This document shows positions 9,039 to 18,229 of a DNA stretch of 64,000 nucleotides, piece by piece. Under the pieces are notes generated by a model that saw nothing but the letters and a program-made list of their open reading frames with translations, did no database searches and had not been told where the DNA came from. The translations under genes and the position numbers were made by a program. The stretch comes from JAUNSR01 sp036655355 (GTDB taxonomy: Bacteria > Bacteroidota > Bacteroidia > Bacteroidales > JAUNSR01): NCBI GenBank assembly GCA_036655355.1, contig JAVVQG010000002.1:186001-250000 (forward strand), written 5' to 3'. Within the stretch, counting starts at the first letter, position 1, and every line of letters starts with the position of its first letter.

Positions 9039-9854
9039 TTAAAAACCGTTGATCACTTGGCGAATTTTCACCAAACGAGACAACAATCCCTCCAACAGAT
9101 CAAGGCGAAGCATGTTGGCTCCGTCTGATAAAGCGACCGCCGGATTCTGATGTGTTTCGATGAACAAACCGTCCACACCCGATGCGATACCCGCACGTGC
9201 GATCGTTTCAATCAACTGAGGCATGCCGCCGGTTACTCCCGAAGTTTGGTTGGGTTGTTGCAAAGAGTGTGTAACATCCAAAACCACCGGATAGCCGAAA
9301 CTCTGCATTTCGGGAATTCCGCGATAGTCAACCAAAAGATCCTGATAACCGAAAGTGGTACCGCGTTCTGTAAGCATCACGTTGGGATTTCCGCATTCCG
9401 CCACTTTCTGAGCTGCGAATTTCATCGCACCCGGCGAAAGGAATTGGCCTTTCTTAATATTCACAACCTTCCCGGTCTGCGCTGCAGCAACAAGCAAATC
9501 GGTTTGACGACAAAGGAAAGCGGGAATCTGAAGAACATCTACGTATTCAGCAGCCAATGCAGCCTCTTCTGCCGTATGGATATCGGTTACGGTAGGAATC
9601 CCGAAAGTTTGTCCCACCTTACGCAGAATCTCCAATGCCTCTACATCGCCGATTCCCGTAAAAGAATCCAAGCGTGAACGGTTCGCTTTACGGTAAGATC
9701 CTTTAAAAACATAAGGGATGCCCAGTTTACGAGTCATTTCCACCACTTTCTCAGCAATCTCCATGGCCATAGCTTCCCCTTCGATCACACATGGACCTGC
9801 TAAAAGGAAGAAGTTTTGATCCGGATTATTTTTTAGTTGATTCACATCCAACAT
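9039..9854 (-). CDS. kdsA: 3-deoxy-8-phosphooctulonate (KDO-8-P) synthase
   Basis: 271 residues from MLDVNQLKN at 9854; an upstream ATG at 9896 would overlap the rsmE stop and add a non-conserved basic head. The enzyme condenses phosphoenolpyruvate with arabinose 5-phosphate to make KDO-8-P for the LPS inner core, in the cytosol. Family blocks are complete: FFLLAGPCVIEG at the N terminus, FKGSYRKANRSR (substrate phosphate binding), PTVTDIHTAEE, DVLQIPAFLCRQTDLL, VNIKKGQFLSP and VLDVTHSLQQPN. Its presence shows a Gram-negative envelope with KDO-containing LPS. It follows rsmE closely and ends at a strong terminator. Confidence 0.96.
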   Translation of the reverse strand: MLDVNQLKNNPDQNFFLLAGPCVIEGEAMAMEIAEKVVEMTRKLGIPYVFKGSYRKANRSRLDSFTGIGDVEALEILRKVGQTFGIPTVTDIHTAEEAALAAEYVDVLQIPAFLCRQTDLLVAAAQTGKVVNIKKGQFLSPGAMKFAAQKVAECGNPNVMLTERGTTFGYQDLLVDYRGIPEMQSFGYPVVLDVTHSLQQPNQTSGVTGGMPQLIETIARAGIASGVDGLFIETHQNPAVALSDGANMLRLDLLEGLLSRLVKIRQVINGF

Positions 9855-9892
9855 AAGCTTAATATCTTTAATTAGTTTGCTTCTTTTGAAAA

Positions 9893-10594
9893 TCACTCAT
9901 TGATAACATGCATCGTATGGCACGCTACCAAAGCTGCCGTTTCGGTGCGAAGACGACTATTACCTAACGATACCGGTTGAAAACCGTTTGCTAGGGCTAA
10001 CTCAACTTCCTCTTCGCTGAAATCCCCTTCCGGACCGATCAGGATCAACATATTTTCTCCCGGACGATAAGCTTGTTTCAGCAACACGCGTTCGGCATCT
10101 TTATAACAGTGAGCAATGAATTTCTGTCCCTCAAAAGGCTGCTGTACGAATTTTTTGAAATCCGTCATCCCGTCCAGGTGGGGTAGAGTTGCTTTAAGCG
10201 ACTGCTTCATCGCAGAAATCAGAATCTTATTCAGTCGCTCCACTTTCACCTCTTTGCGTTCTGAAAAACGACATTTCAACAGTGTAATGGCATCCAGGCC
10301 AATCTCGGTAGCCTTTTCGGCAAACCATTCGATGCGATCCATATTCTTTGTTGGCGCTACTGCGATGTGAATCTTATAATCGCGCAGATTTGTTTCCGGA
10401 TAACTCTCCAGAATTTCCACGCCGCATCTTTTATGATGCGCCCGTGCGATTACGGCCTTATGAAAAGTACCCATACCATCTATCAGGATCACCTCGTCGC
10501 CCTCGGCCAAACGAAGTACCTTAACTGCGTGATTCGACTCCTCTTCCGGCATTTCGCGGGTGGCAAGGATATCGGGTGTATAAAAAAGATGCAT
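9893..10594 (-). CDS. rsmE: 16S rRNA (uracil1498-N3)-methyltransferase
   Basis: 233 residues from MHLFYTPDI at 10594. The frame is open to 10738, but those 48 codons run through the terminator hairpin of the upstream transporter gene and do not look like RsmE. The N-terminal PUA-like domain (residues 1-70, ESNHAVKVLRLAEGDEVILIDG) is followed by a SPOUT methyltransferase domain. The trefoil-knot SAM site is visible as LIGPEGDFSEEEVELA and LGNSRLRTETAAL, both diagnostic for RsmE. EWFAEKATEIGLDAI is another conserved family helix. It is followed by kdsA on the same strand after 38 bp. Confidence 0.95.
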   Translation of the reverse strand: MHLFYTPDILATREMPEEESNHAVKVLRLAEGDEVILIDGMGTFHKAVIARAHHKRCGVEILESYPETNLRDYKIHIAVAPTKNMDRIEWFAEKATEIGLDAITLLKCRFSERKEVKVERLNKILISAMKQSLKATLPHLDGMTDFKKFVQQPFEGQKFIAHCYKDAERVLLKQAYRPGENMLILIGPEGDFSEEEVELALANGFQPVSLGNSRLRTETAALVACHTMHVINE

Positions 10595-10612
10595 ATTGAA
10601 ACCTTTATAAAA

Positions 10613-10660
10613 GAGAGACACAAAGCCCAGCTCTTGATCGCAGCTGAGTTTTGTGTCTCT
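10613..10660 (-). terminator. Terminator of the CNT transporter gene
   Basis: Long hairpin with arms AGAGACACAAA and TTTGTGTCTCT and an inner AGCT-containing stem, placed 20 bp after the transporter stop and just before rsmE. T-rich on the minus strand after the stem. Confidence 0.75.
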
Positions 10661-10680
10661 GTATTTTTTGAATTTATCGA

Positions 10681-12162
10681 TTAACCGAGAATCATACCTA
10701 CGATTGTGGCAGACATACAAGATGCCAGCGTACCGCAAACCAATGCAAGGAAGCCGAGCTGAGTCAATGTCTCACGCTGGTTCGGAGCCAAAATACTGAT
10801 ACCTCCGATCTGTATACCGATCGAACTGATATTGGCAAAACCGCAAAGCAGGAAAGTAGCCATAATGATTGATTTCTCGTACATGATCGCTCCCGCTTCT
10901 TTCAAAGAGGCCAAATCGTTGTAAGCCACGAATTCGTTGATCATCACTTTCGTCCCCAACAATCCGCCGATCGCTACCATATCTGAATTGGCAACGCCCA
11001 TCAGCCAAGCGATTGGAGTAAAAATCATACCCACTACGAACTGAAAATTGAAAGTAGTGAATTTACCGTCGGATACATTCGTCAACCAAGCATTCAGACC
11101 GGTATGTTCTCCAATCAGACCGCCCAGGATGTAGTCAAGCATCGCTACCATGGCGATAAATACCAACAACATGGCACCCACGTTCACGGCAACCTTAACC
11201 CCTTCAACTGTACCGTTGGAGATTGCATCCAATACGTTTTTACCGACTGAGTTACGGTCCACTTTCAAGTCGGTATCCACTGTTTCGGTCTGCGGATACA
11301 TGATCTTAGCGATCACGATCACACCGGGAGCAGCCATTACGGAAGCCGAAAGAAGGTATTTGGCGAAAGTCAGACGCGCTACCGGGTCGTTTCCGCCCAG
11401 AAGTCCGATATAAGCTGTTAGAACGGCTCCCGCAATCGTCGCCATACCGGCAGACATCACCAGGAACATTTCCGATTTATTCATATTAGGCAGATAACGT
11501 TTTACCAACAGCGGAGCTTCGGTCTGACCCAGGAAGATATTTCCCGCTACGGTCAATCCCTCTGCACCCGAAAGGCGAAACGCTTTCTTCAACAACCACG
11601 CGATTCCGACTACCACCACCTGAACCACATTCAAATAATAAAGAAGGCTGGTCAAAGCGGAGAAGAAGATAATGGTCGGCAATACCTGGAAAACAAAGAT
11701 ATAACCGATCTTAGAAGTATCCAGCAGGTTCCCGAAAAGGAAATCGGCTCCCGCAGAGGTAAACTCCATCACTTTCACGAAGAACGTTGCGATGATCTCG
11801 AAGAATGTCTTGATGAAAGGTACGTATAGCACTCCGACAGCCAATGCGATCTGAATTGCCAAACCGATCAACACAACCTTCCAGTCGATAGCACGGCGGT
11901 TACGGCTGAAAGCAAAAGCGATAAGGAGAATGGAAACCATACCCAAAAGGCCACGAAGAATAGAATTCACCGAGATTCCGGCAGGTGCCTGAGGTACAAC
12001 CGCTGTAACAGTAGATGGTGCTGTTGCCGAGGCTCCCGCAAGCTGAGGCTCAGCCAACGGAATCGTATCCAATAAAACCTGTGAAGAATCTGTTTGGCCG
12101 AACATAAACGTTGCGCACGAAAAAAGGAAAACGAGCAACGTTAGTTTTCTAAAATCAATCAT
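10681..12162 (-). CDS. Concentrative nucleoside transporter (CNT family, NupC-like) with N-terminal extension
   Basis: 493 residues against about 400 for E. coli NupC. The core carries the CNT signature GQTEAPLLVKRYLPNM, which forms part of the nucleoside site, and ends in GMILG with about ten membrane segments. CNT proteins bring nucleosides in together with Na+ or H+. The extra length is at the N terminus: a signal-peptide-like segment (residues 5-22, ending FGQ) and then about 45 Ser/Thr/Pro/Ala-rich residues before the first core helix. This would put the linker in the periplasm. The arrangement is seen in other Bacteroidetes, but its purpose is unknown. The gene ends at its own hairpin before rsmE. 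Confidence 0.9.
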   Translation of the reverse strand: MIDFRKLTLLVFLFSCATFMFGQTDSSQVLLDTIPLAEPQLAGASATAPSTVTAVVPQAPAGISVNSILRGLLGMVSILLIAFAFSRNRRAIDWKVVLIGLAIQIALAVGVLYVPFIKTFFEIIATFFVKVMEFTSAGADFLFGNLLDTSKIGYIFVFQVLPTIIFFSALTSLLYYLNVVQVVVVGIAWLLKKAFRLSGAEGLTVAGNIFLGQTEAPLLVKRYLPNMNKSEMFLVMSAGMATIAGAVLTAYIGLLGGNDPVARLTFAKYLLSASVMAAPGVIVIAKIMYPQTETVDTDLKVDRNSVGKNVLDAISNGTVEGVKVAVNVGAMLLVFIAMVAMLDYILGGLIGEHTGLNAWLTNVSDGKFTTFNFQFVVGMIFTPIAWLMGVANSDMVAIGGLLGTKVMINEFVAYNDLASLKEAGAIMYEKSIIMATFLLCGFANISSIGIQIGGISILAPNQRETLTQLGFLALVCGTLASCMSATIVGMILG

Positions 12163-12203
12163 TGAGTTATTTATTTATTCAAATTTATTTCCGTTCGGAT
12201 CTG

Positions 12204-12818
12204 TCAATTAGGGGCATCCTGTGTCTGTGTAGACTCTCCCTCCTGTTCCCGAAGCTTGCGAATCTCATCACGGATACGCGACGCTTCCTCATAATCTTCC
12301 TTCTGTACCGCCGAATTCAACATCGCATGAAGCTCATCCAATGTTTTCGGAGCGTCTTTTACCTTATGATCTTCTGTTATGCCTTTCTCCTGCAACGCGT
12401 CGTCTTCAAACTCAACACCTGCTCGGTGGGCAATATCATCCGTTGTAGTAATTTTAGCGTCACAACGCAATGCGAATGCAATCGCATCAGATGTTCTGGA
12501 ATCGATTCGTTTCTCAACCCCCTCTTTATCCTCGAATATAAGTTCGGAACTAAAAACGCCGTCCTCAAACTTATAAATGAATACCTCTTTCAGCTTAATA
12601 CCGAAAGTGGATGCGAAGGTCACGAACAAATCATGCGTAAGCGGACGCGGTGGTGTCAAATTCTCCAACTTAATAGCAATAGACTGAGCCTCAGAAGTTC
12701 CTATTATAATTGGTATTCTCCTTGAGCCTTTCTCTTCAGCTAATACAAGGGCATAAGCACCCGACTGTATCTGGCTGTAAGTAATTCCGAGTACTTTTAA
12801 ATCTATACGATTATCCAC
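12204..12818 (-). CDS. Bifunctional nuclease family protein (DUF151) with UVR motif
   Basis: 204 residues. The first 140 form a DUF151 domain: VLGITYSQIQSGAYALVL, IPIIIGTSEAQSIAI and SRTSDAIAFALRCDAKI are the three conserved blocks. Plant and Mycobacterium-type relatives have been described as bifunctional nucleases. Residues about 155-195 hold a UvrB/UvrC (UVR) motif, EDYEEASRIRDEIRKL, a helical pair that mediates protein contacts in UvrB, UvrC and McsA. No signal peptide, so cytosolic. The fusion is the standard Bacteroidetes form. Preceded by a plausible promoter at 12860. Confidence 0.9.
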   Translation of the reverse strand: MDNRIDLKVLGITYSQIQSGAYALVLAEEKGSRRIPIIIGTSEAQSIAIKLENLTPPRPLTHDLFVTFASTFGIKLKEVFIYKFEDGVFSSELIFEDKEGVEKRIDSRTSDAIAFALRCDAKITTTDDIAHRAGVEFEDDALQEKGITEDHKVKDAPKTLDELHAMLNSAVQKEDYEEASRIRDEIRKLREQEGESTQTQDAPN

Positions 12819-12859
12819 AAGATTGAAAATTTAATTCGACACACTTACACAAATCAACG

Positions 12860-12867
12860 CAAATATA
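12860..12867 (-). promoter_or_regulatory. Putative -7 box for the DUF151 gene
   Basis: On the minus strand TATATTTG fits TAnnTTTG and lies 42 bp before the DUF151 start codon. The -33 region has no clear TTTG. Confidence 0.4.
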
Positions 12868-12921
12868 GAATAATTCTTGCATATATAACAGTTGGCTCCG
12901 AAAGATTGTTTGAGGTTATTT

Positions 12922-12940
12922 CCCGTAAATGCAATTGATC
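12922..12940 (+). repeat. 19-bp repeat, copy 1 (CCCGTAAATGCAATTGATC)
   Basis: Matches the site at 33066-33084 at 18 of 19 bases. It lies in a 240-bp gene-free AT-rich stretch between the DUF151 gene and the GH63-like gene, in which I see nothing else beyond the DUF151 promoter. Confidence 0.4.
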
Positions 12941-13059
12941 TATTGGGTTTATTATCTGAGTTGTTACCCGCTGCGACTTCCTTTTTAAATTTTTCTGATG
13001 TTGTTTAAAAAAATAATATAAATACGCACGTTTGTTTCGAACGCTTTATCATCCACAGA

Positions 13060-14979
13060 TTATTTTCCATAATCCAGGTATAGCAGCAACAGGTGCGCCG
13101 AACTCCAGCTAAAATGGGGAGCTTTGAGTCTCTCTCCGGTATGCGTGCCGTAATTCTCATGAATCGGAGCGCTTGCTGTCAACCCGTCCAACCGTTCAAA
13201 TACGTCCTGCGTATATTGATCGGCCATCTCTCTGTGTCCGTAATTACGCAATCCGCGAATGGCGAAGTAGGTCTGATCAAGCCAAATAGGTCCCCGCCAA
13301 TACCCCTTGGGGAGAAATTTAGGATCATCGGCCGCAACGGTCGGAAAAGGTATAAACGTTGTGAATTTGGCGGTATCCGTAAAGAGTGAAAGGGCCTTGT
13401 CCATCTGTTCATTGGTGGCGATACCACTCCAGAAAGGGATATAAGCCTCACTGCCCTGCACCCGAATAAAGGTGCTGTCTTTCAATTTTCGGTCGTAAAA
13501 GAAGCCGTCGCTTTCGTCAAAGAAATAGCGCTGCACCCGTTTCACAAGATCCGGCTTAGCAACATAAGGGGTTGCCGCCACGCGCGACAGTTCGGACAAG
13601 ATCTGGCCCTCATAGGCAAGATAAGCATTCAGATCGACGCTCTCTTGATTAAAACTCCAAGCATCATTCCCATTTCGTACCATCGCCGCCTCATCAAACC
13701 GAATGGCATTATCCATCCCACTCTCCCAGGCAGCAGCCTCGAGCGTACCGTCAACCGATCCGAACTCGCAGATTCCATTGCGGTCATGATCTCGGAAAGC
13801 ATACCACCAATCGTGATATCGGGTCAACTGTGGCATCATCTCCTTCACGAAGGCAGTATCGCCGGTTTGTTTATACACCTCGTGCACGGCCCAGGCAGCC
13901 AGCGGAGGTTTGCTGTCACGATAATTATTCTCCGCCGTATCCGCATAAATACAGTCGATCACCATCCCCTGGGGAGTCTGGTAATCAAACATCGCCCGGA
14001 TCTGATCCTTTGCCAACTCGGGTTGGAAATAAGAGAGTGCTACGGCATGTTTCCACGAATCCCAGGCCCAGAACCCCATGAAGTAGCCCACGGCATGGCT
14101 CGGCACCACTCCGTCATGAAGCAGACCTCCCCGTTTGCTTTTCCAGTTTGAAATCAGCGTTACCACGGATTTGGCCGCCACCCGGTTATACAGCGAATCC
14201 ATATCGGTTCGGATCACTTTCGACAAATAACCGTTCCAGCGCAGATCCCGGGCACGGGAAAGCGAATCGGGCGATTTGTAAATAGCGGCGAGCGATGAGA
14301 TACAAGCAGTCATCTCCTCCTCCTTATTCAGAAGCGTGAGGGTAACGTACAGATCTTGATCTTCGTGCCAAATCGCCTCGTATGAATTCCCCTTCAGGTT
14401 AACTTGAGCGCCCGGCGAAAATCCCAACACCACCAGTTCCCCTTTTGGAGAGCGTACCACGAGTCGCTCCCCCTCCTTTTTATACTCCATGCCGCCCGTA
14501 AGGGTATCTCCGAAAATACGAAGCGGCTCTTTGCCGTTTCGGCGGATCTGTAGCACCGAGGTACTTTTATCGGCAAAAAGAAGATGCTGTTCGATGGTTC
14601 CCGTCGGCGATACCCCTTTCAGGTAAAGCTCACCCGGTAGGTAATTGACCGAATCGGTACGAAACGCTTCCCTGGGCTCCGATTCAAATGAGGCCTGCAC
14701 CAACGAACGACCGTACCAGAAGCGGTATTCCAAACTAAAAGGTCCGCAAAAACCGTTCACGGCACTATTCGTCTCCGGAATGGTGAATCCCATCCAGGAG
14801 CCGTTATCGGTGAACCATCCGCCGCAGCGTGTGCCTTCGGCCGGCGTGTAACGTATGTCGAGGATCTGGGTAAATCGGTTACGCAGATCCGGTTCATGCT
14901 TCTCTTTGGTAGTCATACAACCGGGCAACACTCCTGCCATAAAGGCAAGAACAGAACAGTAGAGCAATTCTCTTTTCAT
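13060..14979 (-). CDS. GH63-like (alpha/alpha)6 glycoside hydrolase, lipoprotein
   Basis: About 639 residues from MKRELLYCS at 14979; starts at 14985 and 15003 are also in frame. The N terminus is a lipoprotein signal with lipobox LPGC, so the protein is probably anchored to a membrane facing the periplasm or outside. The C-terminal two thirds match the GH63 / trehalase-like clan: GFWAWDSWKHAVALSYF (catalytic Asp region), DHDRNGICEFGSVDG, AAWESGMDNAIRFD and GYWRGPIWLDQTYFAIRGL. The nearest characterised type is E. coli YgjK, an alpha-glucosidase, but the substrate here cannot be fixed; GH37 or another clan-G relative is possible. It follows the GH2 gene on the same strand in PUL 1. The start region contains four short tandem repeats (14992-15047). 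Confidence 0.8.
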   Translation of the reverse strand: MKRELLYCSVLAFMAGVLPGCMTTKEKHEPDLRNRFTQILDIRYTPAEGTRCGGWFTDNGSWMGFTIPETNSAVNGFCGPFSLEYRFWYGRSLVQASFESEPREAFRTDSVNYLPGELYLKGVSPTGTIEQHLLFADKSTSVLQIRRNGKEPLRIFGDTLTGGMEYKKEGERLVVRSPKGELVVLGFSPGAQVNLKGNSYEAIWHEDQDLYVTLTLLNKEEEMTACISSLAAIYKSPDSLSRARDLRWNGYLSKVIRTDMDSLYNRVAAKSVVTLISNWKSKRGGLLHDGVVPSHAVGYFMGFWAWDSWKHAVALSYFQPELAKDQIRAMFDYQTPQGMVIDCIYADTAENNYRDSKPPLAAWAVHEVYKQTGDTAFVKEMMPQLTRYHDWWYAFRDHDRNGICEFGSVDGTLEAAAWESGMDNAIRFDEAAMVRNGNDAWSFNQESVDLNAYLAYEGQILSELSRVAATPYVAKPDLVKRVQRYFFDESDGFFYDRKLKDSTFIRVQGSEAYIPFWSGIATNEQMDKALSLFTDTAKFTTFIPFPTVAADDPKFLPKGYWRGPIWLDQTYFAIRGLRNYGHREMADQYTQDVFERLDGLTASAPIHENYGTHTGERLKAPHFSWSSAHLLLLYLDYGK

Positions 14980-14991
14980 TTGCATATCGTT

Positions 14992-15047
14992 TATTTTTGA
15001 CATCGTTTTTTGACATCATTTTTTGACATCGTCTATTTTTGACATCG
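14992..15047 (-). repeat. Four tandem copies of a 13-16 bp unit in the leader of the GH63-like gene
   Basis: Read on the minus strand, (C/T)GATGTCAAAAA(A/T) occurs four times back to back, filling the space between the GH2 stop (15055) and the GH63-like start. Each copy brings an ATG in a shifting frame, so the number of copies sets which upstream ATG is in frame with the enzyme. Confidence 0.8.
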
Positions 15048-15054
15048 TTGATTA

Positions 15055-18000
15055 TCAGAACCACGTTGTACGGGCATTCACCGCAAAATCGGAATCGGGA
15101 CGCACCGGGAGAATGGTAAAGGTGTAGGAACGGGGTTCCGGCGTAATGGTGTATTCGGGATGTACCTGCGCCCCCCAAGTATTATCGCCTCCGACACCGG
15201 CTTGCACCGCATCGATATTCAGCCAGACCAACTCCTCTTTCGCTACCGATCCGCCGTGTTTACGCTTCATGTTGAAGGGAGTATAGCCGATCGCTTCGGG
15301 CCGGAAATTCCATGCACTCACACTCAACGGCTCCTCTCCTACGATCTGAATACCGTATCCCGAGTCATCGCACAGGCTCACCCAGCGAACATCGCATTTA
15401 TTAGCGGTTTCCTGAGGACGCACATAGGGATGGAACTGATCCCACACCTTGGCGGAATAGCGCCCGATGAGAGCAGAACTTTTGCGATCGGCATAATTCT
15501 CGTGCGGACCGCGACCCAGCCAACTCATCATCTCATAATGTGCCGGAAGTTCCAGATTCATTCCAAAACGGAGCATTTCGGGTAATGCAACTTTTCCGTC
15601 GATAAAATCCATCGTCACTTGAACCGCCCCCGAACCTTCAATGCGGTAACAGATCGCTATTTCAGCATCCAACGCCGGCAACGCATAACCCGTACGGATC
15701 AGCACATCGCCTTGTTTCTGTTCCACACGCGGTTTTAACGGACGCATGGTTTTTTCAAGGTTCTGCCACGGAGCAGTACGCACGATCGTACCGTTCGGGA
15801 TATCGTTATCGGTAAACGGACGCATAAAACCGGGCTTCAGCCCGCGACTAACCATCTCCTTACCTCCATAATTCAAAGAAAGCATCGTTCCGTCATTCGC
15901 ATCGAAAGCAACCGAAAAGTCCTCCCCTTTCACCACCCAGCGATTGGCTTCCCGGGTCACGACGGGCAAAGCGGTTTTTCCGTTCTTGACCAATGCGAGA
16001 CGCTCCACCGGAAGTTGCCACTGTTCGGTAGCCACCACATATCCCGTAGGCACAAAAGGTCGTTCCAACTTGCTTTTCACCTCCAGTTTCAGAAAATACT
16101 CCCGAGGATCCGCCTCGTATTTTTTCATCGGTATATCCACATATCCCGACTGGTGAGGTGCAACGGAAGGGAATGACAACGTTCCGCTATCAACAGCCAT
16201 TCCATCGGCCTCAACAACCCATGCCAACTCATAATCATCGAGCGATATAAAATCAAAGCGATTGGTTACCCGTATGCGATTCGATGCAAACGGAACCGCC
16301 TCGAAATGGATGTTCTGGTACACTTTGGCCACCTCATGGATGTGCGGATGTAGCGTCCGGTCTGCTGCTACCAAGCCGTTGACACAGAAGTTCGAATCAT
16401 TCGGTACACCGACAAAACCCATGTCGCCCCCATAGGCCCAGATTGCCCGGTTCTGCTCATCCTTCACTGCAAAAGCCTGATCCACCCAATCCCAGATGAA
16501 TCCTCCCTGCAACTGATCGTATTTATAAATCAATTCCCAGTAATCATTCAGGTTTCCCACGCTATTACCCATCGCATGCGCATATTCGCACAGAATCAGG
16601 GGACGGGGCTGCCGTTGGTTGACAAATTCACGCAACGCCCAAATGCGGGCATACATGGGACAATAAATATCTGAAACGCCCGTTTTACGCGATCCCTCGT
16701 ATTGCACCGGACGACTCGGATCACTCTTTTTGGCATAGTTGTATAACGTTTCGAAATGCTTGCCGTATCCGGATTCATTTCCCATCGACCAAGTAATGAT
16801 TGAAGTGAAATTCCGGTCGCGCTCCATCATCCGGGCCATTCGTTCCATAAACGCACCCTCCCACTCGGGATAATTAGCCAGCGTACCATCGGGATGCGCA
16901 TCCATTCCGTGACTCTCGATATTTGCCTCATCCACGAGATAAAGTCCGTATTCATCGCACAACGCGTACCATTCCGGATTATTCGGATAGTGACAACAAC
17001 GTACCGCATTGATATTGAATTGTTTCATCAGACTGATATCTTTCAGCATACTCTCTACGGTGATCGTGCGACCCGTGTGCGGATCATGCTCATGCCGATT
17101 TACACCTTTGATCAGGATAGGCACGTTATTTACCTGTAGCATTCCGTTTTTAATCTCTACCGAACGGAAACCGAAGCGATGGGTAAACGACTCGAGTTCT
17201 TCTCCCTCGGCACCTTTCAGATTCACCACCAACGTATAAAGTTGCGGCATTTCACTGCTCCACGGCGTGATTTCCTTAAAAACACGGTTGAAATGAAGTA
17301 GCGTATCCGCTGCGGAGCCAATCTCCCGACGGTTGGTAGCGAGCACCTGCGTACCGTCAAGCACTTTCCATTCCACTTCCTGGCCCGGCACTACGTTGCG
17401 GAGTTTTAAATCCAGCTTCAGATCCCCTGCCCTATAATCATCCGTCAGCGAAGCGTTCATTTCAAAATCCTCCACACGGCTATGCGGCCGCGCATAGAGA
17501 TACACATTACGTTCGATACCGCTGTATTTCCAGTAATCTTGATCTTCCAGGTAAGAGCCGTCGCTGAACCGGAATACTTTCACGGCCAGCCGATTTCCCC
17601 CTTTACGCAACAGCGGCGTGATGTTGAAATGAGCCGGAAGGCGACTATCTTCACTATATCCGACCAATTCTCCATTCACCCACACATAAAAGGCGGATTC
17701 AACACCTTCGAAATCGAGAAACACCTCCATTTCTTTCCAGTCAGAGGGAACGGTAAAATCGCGCAGATAAGCGCCCGTGGGGTTATAATCCTCAGGTGGC
17801 AAGGGGGGATTGACCGGAAACGGATACGCCACATCCGTATAGATCGGCGCATCGAATCCCTGCAACTCCCAACTTCCCGGAACGGTTATCGCATCCCAAC
17901 CTTTGGCTTTAAATCCGCTTTTATAGAAACCGGCGGGCACTTCGCCCGGCGTTTTAGAATATTTGAATTTCCAAATCCCGTCGAGCGATACACGACGCTC

Positions 18001-18204
18001 CTCGGAAGAGATCTCAAAATCAGCCGGCGTACGCTTCACACTCTTCCGAAGCGCGCCCTTTTCGGTTTTAAAAGGAACGAAATGCGCCTGCATCGGCTCG
18101 CGGTTGATCTGATTGACCCGCGGAGATTGCCAGGGCTCCTGTGCAATCACCCAAGCGAAGCCCGAGAATAAAAAGAATCCTATGGTAATTAGATGACGGT
18201 TCAT
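15055..18204 (-). CDS. Secreted beta-galactosidase, GH2 (LacZ-type, five-domain)
   Basis: 1049 residues with a signal peptide (1-21, cleavage after VIAQ or close by). Order: sugar-binding jelly roll (about 60-240), Ig-like domain, TIM barrel (about 350-640), Ig-like domain, and a C-terminal beta-gal small-chain domain. The acid/base Glu is E477 in SMGNESGYG, and the nucleophile is E540 in LILCEYAHAMGN. SRLPAHFNI, VNRHEHDP and QGGFIWDWVDQ are further LacZ-type blocks. It probably removes terminal beta-galactose from glycan side chains in the periplasm. The length and all domains fit LacZ-type GH2. It lies in PUL 1, followed on the same strand by the GH63-like gene. Confidence 0.93.
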   Translation of the reverse strand: MNRHLITIGFFLFSGFAWVIAQEPWQSPRVNQINREPMQAHFVPFKTEKGALRKSVKRTPADFEISSEERRVSLDGIWKFKYSKTPGEVPAGFYKSGFKAKGWDAITVPGSWELQGFDAPIYTDVAYPFPVNPPLPPEDYNPTGAYLRDFTVPSDWKEMEVFLDFEGVESAFYVWVNGELVGYSEDSRLPAHFNITPLLRKGGNRLAVKVFRFSDGSYLEDQDYWKYSGIERNVYLYARPHSRVEDFEMNASLTDDYRAGDLKLDLKLRNVVPGQEVEWKVLDGTQVLATNRREIGSAADTLLHFNRVFKEITPWSSEMPQLYTLVVNLKGAEGEELESFTHRFGFRSVEIKNGMLQVNNVPILIKGVNRHEHDPHTGRTITVESMLKDISLMKQFNINAVRCCHYPNNPEWYALCDEYGLYLVDEANIESHGMDAHPDGTLANYPEWEGAFMERMARMMERDRNFTSIITWSMGNESGYGKHFETLYNYAKKSDPSRPVQYEGSRKTGVSDIYCPMYARIWALREFVNQRQPRPLILCEYAHAMGNSVGNLNDYWELIYKYDQLQGGFIWDWVDQAFAVKDEQNRAIWAYGGDMGFVGVPNDSNFCVNGLVAADRTLHPHIHEVAKVYQNIHFEAVPFASNRIRVTNRFDFISLDDYELAWVVEADGMAVDSGTLSFPSVAPHQSGYVDIPMKKYEADPREYFLKLEVKSKLERPFVPTGYVVATEQWQLPVERLALVKNGKTALPVVTREANRWVVKGEDFSVAFDANDGTMLSLNYGGKEMVSRGLKPGFMRPFTDNDIPNGTIVRTAPWQNLEKTMRPLKPRVEQKQGDVLIRTGYALPALDAEIAICYRIEGSGAVQVTMDFIDGKVALPEMLRFGMNLELPAHYEMMSWLGRGPHENYADRKSSALIGRYSAKVWDQFHPYVRPQETANKCDVRWVSLCDDSGYGIQIVGEEPLSVSAWNFRPEAIGYTPFNMKRKHGGSVAKEELVWLNIDAVQAGVGGDNTWGAQVHPEYTITPEPRSYTFTILPVRPDSDFAVNARTTWF

Positions 18205-18229
18205 TGTGGTATTAGTTAGGGTTTAAAAA

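Noticed and set aside
17482..18171. 229-residue plus-strand frame inside the GH2 gene
   Set aside because: Antisense shadow of a well-conserved beta-galactosidase; composition is that of reversed coding DNA.
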